64,000 bases of DNA from contig DGSN01000072.1 in the NCBI GenBank assembly GCA_002393575.1, positions 34,109-98,108 of the forward strand, read 5' to 3'. Origin of the DNA: Prevotellaceae bacterium UBA4361 (GTDB taxonomy: Bacteria > Bacteroidota > Bacteroidia > Bacteroidales > Bacteroidaceae). A program made the position numbers and the translations under genes. A model generated the notes under the pieces. The model was given only the letters and a program-made list of their open reading frames with translations. It was not told where the DNA came from and did not search any database. How positions within the stretch are numbered: the stretch's first letter is position 1; the number at the start of each line of letters is the position of its first letter. Of the stretch, positions 59,889 through 64,000 are shown piece after piece.

Positions 59889-59924
59889 AAGTGAGTGCAT
59901 TTTTATTTGTTGCATTCACTTTTT
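59889..59924 (+). terminator. radA terminator
   Basis: AAGTGAGTGCA and TGCATTCACTT pair with one mismatch across 11 bases, followed by a T-rich run. Confidence 0.7.
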
Positions 59925-59929
59925 ATTTT

Positions 59930-59938
59930 TAATTTTGC
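59930..59938 (+). promoter_or_regulatory. -7 box of the TetR gene
   Basis: TAATTTTGC (TAnnTTTG) directly follows the radA terminator and lies 51 bases before the ATG at 59990. Confidence 0.5.
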
Positions 59939-59989
59939 ACACTCTTTTTTTGTAAAACGTATTCTGAATTCACAAAAATTGCAATCAAC

Positions 59990-60583
59990 ATGGCAACTCA
60001 GAAGACAAGAAACTTGCTCGTTGATGTGGCGCGTCAACTCTTTGCCAAAAACGGGTTTGAAAACACAACGATGAACGACATCGCAGTGGCATCAGGCAAG
60101 GGACGACGCACGCTCTACACCTATTTCAAGAGCAAGGAGGATGTATATTTCGCTGTTATCCAGTCCGAACTTCAGCGACTCTTCACACGCCTTGAGGAAG
60201 TGGCTCGCCAGAACATCTCTCCTGAAGAAAAAATGGTTCAACTCATCTTTGCACACCTCGAAGTCATCAAGGAAGCCGTCTTCCGCAACGGCACACTCCG
60301 CGCCGAGTTCTTCCGCGAAATCTGGAAAGTGGAAGGCGTGCGCAAGGATTTCGACCGCACCGAGATAGCCCTCTTCCGTCGCGTCATGAACGAAGGAGTG
60401 GACAAGGGCGTATTCGATGTACGCAACGTGAAGCTCACCGCTGAGATTTGCCACTACTGTCTGAAAGGCTGCGAAGTGCCTTACATCTACGGACGCTATG
60501 CTGCCCAGAGCCCACAGGAGCTCCTGCCTTACGTCCGCACGATGGTAGCTCGCCATTTCCGCCATTTCAAGATGGAACAATGA
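59990..60583 (+). CDS. TetR/AcrR-family transcription regulator
   Basis: 197 residues. N-terminal helix-turn-helix (about 8-55): TRNLLVDVARQLFAKNGFEN, TTMNDIAVASGKGRRTLYTY, FKSKEDVYFAV. The C-terminal helical ligand domain has no specific match. The gene lies 133 bases before fabG on the same strand, so control of fatty-acid genes is possible but only suggested by position. Confidence 0.9.
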   Translation: MATQKTRNLLVDVARQLFAKNGFENTTMNDIAVASGKGRRTLYTYFKSKEDVYFAVIQSELQRLFTRLEEVARQNISPEEKMVQLIFAHLEVIKEAVFRNGTLRAEFFREIWKVEGVRKDFDRTEIALFRRVMNEGVDKGVFDVRNVKLTAEICHYCLKGCEVPYIYGRYAAQSPQELLPYVRTMVARHFRHFKMEQ

Positions 60584-60611
60584 CATTCCAAGCTTGAGAT
60601 TAATGACGTCT

Positions 60612-60668
60612 GAAAGCCCCCTTCAACTCCCACAAGGAGGAGAGAGAAGCCATCCAGACGGCTTTTTT
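60612..60668. repeat. R5-like hairpin with GCCATCCAGACGGC core
   Basis: AGCCCCCTTCAACTCCCACA and AAGGAGGAGAG resemble R5 arms; GCCATCCAGACGGC (60649-60662) forms a short stem followed by six T, so it may end the TetR transcript. Confidence 0.5.
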
Positions 60669-60716
60669 CACTTTTATCGCTTTTAATTTTCAACTTTTAT
60701 TTTTTATTTTAATAAT

Positions 60717-61463
60717 ATGGCATTACTTACAGGAAAGACAGCCCTCATCACAGGTGCTGCACGCGGTATCGGAAAAGCTATCGCACTCAAGTTCGCCGCT
60801 GAAGGCGCAAACATTGCATTCACCGACCTCGTCATCGACGAAAACGGACAGGCAACAGAGAAGGAAATCGCTGCCCTCGGCGTGAAAGTGAAAGGCTATG
60901 CTTCCAATGCAGCCGACTTCGCACAGACCGAAGAAGTGGTCAATCAAGTGAAAGCCGACTTCGGCTCCATCGACATTCTCGTCAACAACGCCGGCATCAC
61001 CAAGGACGGACTGATGCTCCGCATGACTGAAGCACAGTGGGACGCAGTCATCGCTGTCAATCTCAAGTCTGCATTCAACTTCATCCATGCTTGCACCCCA
61101 ATTATGATGCGCCAGCGTGGTGGTTCCATCATCAACATGTCGTCTGTCGTAGGAGTACACGGCAATGCAGGCCAGTGCAACTACTCAGCATCCAAGGCAG
61201 GACTCATCGCCCTCGCCAAGTCCATCGGTCAGGAAATGGGTGCCAAGGGCATCCGTGCCAACGCCATCGCACCAGGATTCATCGAGACAGCCATGACCGC
61301 AGCACTCCCAGAGGCAATCCGCGAAGAGTGGATTAAGAAGATTCCGCTTCGTCGTGGTGGCACAGTCGAAGACATCGCCAACACAGCCCTCTACCTCGCC
61401 AGCGACCTCTCTTCATACGTCAGCGGACAGGTCATCCAGGTGGATGGTGGCATGAACATGTAA
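60717..61463 (+). CDS. fabG: 3-oxoacyl-[acyl-carrier-protein] reductase
   Basis: A 248-residue short-chain dehydrogenase of fatty-acid elongation, reducing 3-oxoacyl-ACP with NADPH. Seen: GAARGIGKAIALKFA cofactor loop, NNAGITKDGLMLRMTE, INMSSVVGVHGNAGQCNYSA then SKAG (catalytic Ser, Tyr, Lys), and the C-terminal SGQVIQVDGGMNM. Full length and highly typical. Confidence 0.95.
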   Translation: MALLTGKTALITGAARGIGKAIALKFAAEGANIAFTDLVIDENGQATEKEIAALGVKVKGYASNAADFAQTEEVVNQVKADFGSIDILVNNAGITKDGLMLRMTEAQWDAVIAVNLKSAFNFIHACTPIMMRQRGGSIINMSSVVGVHGNAGQCNYSASKAGLIALAKSIGQEMGAKGIRANAIAPGFIETAMTAALPEAIREEWIKKIPLRRGGTVEDIANTALYLASDLSSYVSGQVIQVDGGMNM

Positions 61464-61469
61464 ATGAAC

Positions 61470-61550
61470 ACATGGCTTTGGCATTAGCTTTGGCTTTAGC
61501 CTGTCATCCGGATGAAAAAAGCCAATGCCAACGCCATCGCCAACGCCAAC
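61470..61550. repeat. R7 element with CATCCGGATG core
   Basis: GGCTTTGGCATTAGCTTTGG ... CATCCGGATG (61505-61514) ... GCCAATGCCAACGCCATCGC. The arms are loose inverted repeats. It abuts the start of the RluA gene. Confidence 0.65.
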
Positions 61551-61554
61551 CAAC

Positions 61555-62235
61555 ATGGAAGTACTCTACGAGGACAACCACATCATCGTTGTCAACAAGC
61601 AAGTGGGTGAAATCGTCCAAGGCGACAAAACGGGCGACACTCCGCTGAGCGACATGGTGAAGCAGTACATCAAGGAAGCCTACGCCAAGCCTGGCGCAGT
61701 CTTCCTTGGTGTCGTTCATAGGCTCGACCGTCCTGTGAGCGGCATCGTCATCTTCGCCCGCACCAGCAAGGCACTGGCACGACTCAACGAGATGTTCCGC
61801 ACCAACCAAGTGCGCAAGACCTATTGGGCCATCGTACCCACATCTCCCGCCTGCCAGCCCACCCATCTGGAGCACTACCTCTTGCGAAACGAGAAGCAGA
61901 ACAAGTCGTATGCCTACGACCGCGAGAAGCCCAACACCAAGAAGGCTTCACTCGACTTCCGCCCCATCGCTTCCAACGACCACTACACGCTCCTCGAAGT
62001 CGATCTCCACACTGGTCGCCACCATCAGATTCGCTGCCAACTCGCACATGTCGGCCTGCCCATCCGTGGCGACCTCAAGTACGGAGCCAAGCGCAGCAAT
62101 CCCGATGGCAGCATCAGCCTCTGTGCCCACTCCGTCGATTTCGTACATCCCGTCACCCACGCACCCATCCACATCGAGGCACCTCTGCCAACAGACCCTA
62201 TCTGGAGCACATTTTTCAAAAGCGAAAAACCTTGA
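61555..62235 (+). CDS. RluA-family pseudouridine synthase
   Basis: 226 residues from ATG 61555 (MEVLYEDNHIIVVNK); an earlier in-frame ATG lies inside the R7 repeat and would add a Pro/Thr-rich tail without a match. Seen: the catalytic motif VHRLDRPVSGIVIFARTSKA with the invariant Asp, LDFRPIASNDHYTLLEVDLH, TGRHHQIRCQLAHVGLPIRG and the C-terminal SLCAHSVDF. No S4 domain, so of the short class. It modifies uridine in rRNA or tRNA; the position is unknown. Confidence 0.9.
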   Translation: MEVLYEDNHIIVVNKQVGEIVQGDKTGDTPLSDMVKQYIKEAYAKPGAVFLGVVHRLDRPVSGIVIFARTSKALARLNEMFRTNQVRKTYWAIVPTSPACQPTHLEHYLLRNEKQNKSYAYDREKPNTKKASLDFRPIASNDHYTLLEVDLHTGRHHQIRCQLAHVGLPIRGDLKYGAKRSNPDGSISLCAHSVDFVHPVTHAPIHIEAPLPTDPIWSTFFKSEKP

Positions 62236-62340
62236 TTAAGTACTAAGAACAATTAACAAAGTACAATCAAGGTCAAAAGTCAAAGATCGCCTTAGACCTT
62301 AGACCTTTGACTTTAGACCTTTGACTTTAGACCCAAAGCA
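62236..62340. repeat. R3/R4 repeat block
   Basis: TAAGTACTAAGAACAATTAA is R3-like; GTCAAAAGTCAAAGATCGCC and TTAGACCTTTGACTTTAGAC are R4. It fills the spacer before the DUF3298 gene. Confidence 0.7.
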
Positions 62341-62375
62341 CTAAACTCTCAACACAATCAAAAAAACATGATTTC

Positions 62376-63221
62376 ATGAAAAAGACATTCATCCCACTCT
62401 TGCTCCTGCTTGCCGCATTCAGTTGCACATCCAACGACCCCAAGCAAGCATCAGCCAACATCTTCAGCCAATCAGACAACACAACAGAATTCACCACCGA
62501 CTCCATCTCCATCAAGAAAGAAGGACTCGGTGGCGACTTCTCCGCAACCATCGAAATGCCTACCAGCGGCAACCCTCTACTCGTCAACTCCATCAATGAA
62601 TGGATTTCAGAACAACTGGGCAACAGCTATGAAGGTGACGTGAACGACGTGAAGCAAATGCTCCAGTTCTACGCCAAACTTTACACCACAGCCAAGGACA
62701 CCACCCGTTTAGACACCATGTGGAGCGACGGCAAATACGCCGAAGAAGCATTGGACCATGATTATAGGATAGAAAAAATCTACGAAACGCCCAAGCTCGT
62801 CACCTTCAGCGTGAACGCCTACCTCTATTATCACGGAGCAGCCCACCCTGGCACCATCTTCAACGCACAGACCTTCCGCAAGTCCGACGGACGACGCTTC
62901 GGCTGGGAAATCATCTGCGAAGACAACAGCTATGCAGACGACAGCACATACGTACCTCTCGAATCAAAACTCCGTGCAGGAATAGCCAAGCACTTCGAAG
63001 TGGCAAACGAAGACGACCTCGGCGACCTGCTCACCATCGAGAAGAGCGACATCTCCTACAATTTCCCTCGTCCACAGACCATCCCTTACCTCACAAAAGA
63101 CGGACTCAACTTTGTCTATCAGCAATACGAGATAGCTTCATACGCCATGGGTATGCCATCCGTCACCATCCCATGCGAAGAACTACCTCTCCTGCAAGCC
63201 TTCAAGCGAGAACTGAAGTAA
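62376..63221 (+). CDS. DUF3298/RsiV-like lipoprotein
   Basis: 281 residues with a lipoprotein signal (LLLLLAAFSC, Cys17). A DUF4163-like region (about 45-150) is followed by a DUF3298 domain with the typical YYHGAAHPGTIFNAQTF motif and YLTKDGLNFVYQQYEIASYA near the end. Similar domains occur in RsiV, which binds lysozyme, and in many periplasmic lipoproteins of Bacteroidetes whose role is unknown. The inner or outer membrane location cannot be read. Confidence 0.85.
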   Translation: MKKTFIPLLLLLAAFSCTSNDPKQASANIFSQSDNTTEFTTDSISIKKEGLGGDFSATIEMPTSGNPLLVNSINEWISEQLGNSYEGDVNDVKQMLQFYAKLYTTAKDTTRLDTMWSDGKYAEEALDHDYRIEKIYETPKLVTFSVNAYLYYHGAAHPGTIFNAQTFRKSDGRRFGWEIICEDNSYADDSTYVPLESKLRAGIAKHFEVANEDDLGDLLTIEKSDISYNFPRPQTIPYLTKDGLNFVYQQYEIASYAMGMPSVTIPCEELPLLQAFKRELK

Positions 63222-63294
63222 CCACCAATTTCACCAATTAAACGTATTTTTCAGGTTTAATTCGTGATTGAGATATTTTAAAACAATACATCAT

Positions 63295-63337
63295 AAAAAG
63301 GGCAACACACATTCTCTCGTGTACTGCCCTTTTTTTT
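63295..63337. terminator. Bidirectional terminator between converging genes
   Basis: AAAAAGGGCAACACAC and GTGTACTGCCCTTTTT form a long stem with A and T runs on either side. Confidence 0.85.
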
Positions 63338-63366
63338 ATTGAAACAGAATAAACGCTTGCTGGGTA

Positions 63367-63990
63367 TCAGAACTTAACGACCGCACCAAGCTGAACGAAA
63401 CCCTGGAAACCATAGCCAAGTTCCAAGAAACCACGGAAGTTGCGCGAACCAGCCTCGAAACCGAGAGGCGAAATCTGATAACCAAAACGAGTACCCTTGT
63501 CACTCTTGATTTCGTCAGTCACTTCCCCAGGCTTATTCTCCTTCGCACCTCCAATCATCTTCGCACCATTGTGGGCAATGCAAATACCAGCGGCAGCCTT
63601 CGAATAGAATCCGATATGCTTATTCTCAGCCCACATTCCCTTCACGACTGGCATCACCGTGAAATAGTCGTTAGTCGCCTTAGCTATGTCGTGATAGTTT
63701 CCATCCTTGTCAGCAGCCATCAACTTGGTACTCGTGCGCTGATACGTAAGAGAGCCACCCACTTTCACTTTGGGAGTAATGCAGTAGAGATACTGAAGAT
63801 TGATAGCCGGACCAGTAGAATCATCCTTTTTGGTCTTGTCTGTCAAATCAACCCCACCTAAAGTAATCATATAACCAAGCATTTTACCGATGGCAGAGCC
63901 AAAAGCCTGACCAATCGCCTCACCAATGTTCTTTTCATTAGGCGTACCTCCACCTATGCTAATAGAAATTTCAGACTTAGCTTGTATTAT
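63367..63990 (-). pseudogene. Outer membrane beta-barrel protein, 5' end disrupted or cut by window
   Basis: About 208 codons are open, down to a barrel end GFVQLGAVVKF. The open frame begins QAKSEISISIGGG, which looks like a mature protein just after signal peptide cleavage, but directly upstream is an in-frame TGA (63991-63993), and the other two frames also stop within 25 bases of the window edge. Either the signal peptide is on a shifted frame outside the window or the gene starts at the internal ATG 63882, which would leave it without a signal. The barrel resembles small porin-like outer membrane proteins of Bacteroidetes; function unknown. Confidence 0.5.
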
Positions 63991-64000
63991 TCACAGTCGC

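Overview
The window is chromosomal DNA of a member of the Bacteroidales, most probably the Prevotellaceae (Prevotella, Segatella or Xylanibacter-like). The reasons are a complete starch SusCDEF locus, STN/FecR/ECF-sigma signalling, a PorV component of type IX secretion (T9SS), TamL as a lipoprotein partner of TamB, a MORN protein, a BspA-like LRR protein with a dockerin-like end, and promoters of the Bacteroidetes TAnnTTTG type. The genus is inference. No rRNA, tRNA or CRISPR array was seen.

Layout. 1-14.2 kb is mixed housekeeping and glycan genes: a truncated TonB-type receptor, a GH2 glycosidase, a MORN protein, MenA, IspF, PorV, glutamate dehydrogenase, a wrecked SLC13 transporter, RfbC, AroB, a GH27 alpha-galactosidase with a T9SS tail, and a DUF4890-like protein. 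14.4-18.1 kb is an ECF sigma / anti-sigma / STN-receptor operon. 18.3-36.4 kb is a starch utilisation locus: MFS sugar transporter, T9SS-tailed GH13 amylase, SusF, SusE, SusD, SusC, GH97 SusB and a SusA-like GH13 on the minus strand, with a divergent SusR-type membrane regulator. 36.6-44.4 kb holds a TrmH methyltransferase, a vWA protein, a TonB receptor, an LRR protein and MetY. 44.6-50.2 kb is an AT-rich defence/toxin island: hipB-hipS-hipT (split HipA toxin) and a type II restriction-modification pair of the MvaI/BcnI kind, bracketed by about 92-bp direct repeats with a third partial copy between the two modules. 51.0-58.4 kb is tamB-tamL, followed by radA, a TetR regulator, fabG, an RluA synthase, a DUF3298 lipoprotein and a broken or partial outer-membrane protein.

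The most striking property is the spacer DNA. Nearly every intergenic region is built from a small set of palindromic repeat families, called here R1 to R9, R11 and R12. R1 is GAAGAATG units; R2 is AAGTGAAA/TTCACGCTTCACG; R3 is AAAGTACAAAGG; R4 is GTCAAAGGTCGAAAG; R5 is GACCCACCCCAGCCC; R6 is AACCTTAACC...ATCCGGAT...GGTTATCG; R7 is GGCTTTGGC; R8 is CTCCTAAAGAAAT; R9 is ATCCTTTAAATCC; R11 is ACGAACGYTCGT; R12 is a 167-bp element. They are nested inside one another, several around a CCATCCGGATGG-like core. Some have entered coding sequence in frame: R1 in tamB, R5 in the signal peptide of tamL, R5 with R6 in the signal peptide of the amylase, R5 in the T9SS tail of the GH27 enzyme, and R3 supplying the last codons and stop of the MORN gene. 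This resembles the Rickettsia palindromic elements in outline, and I regard it as the main candidate for undescribed biology here.
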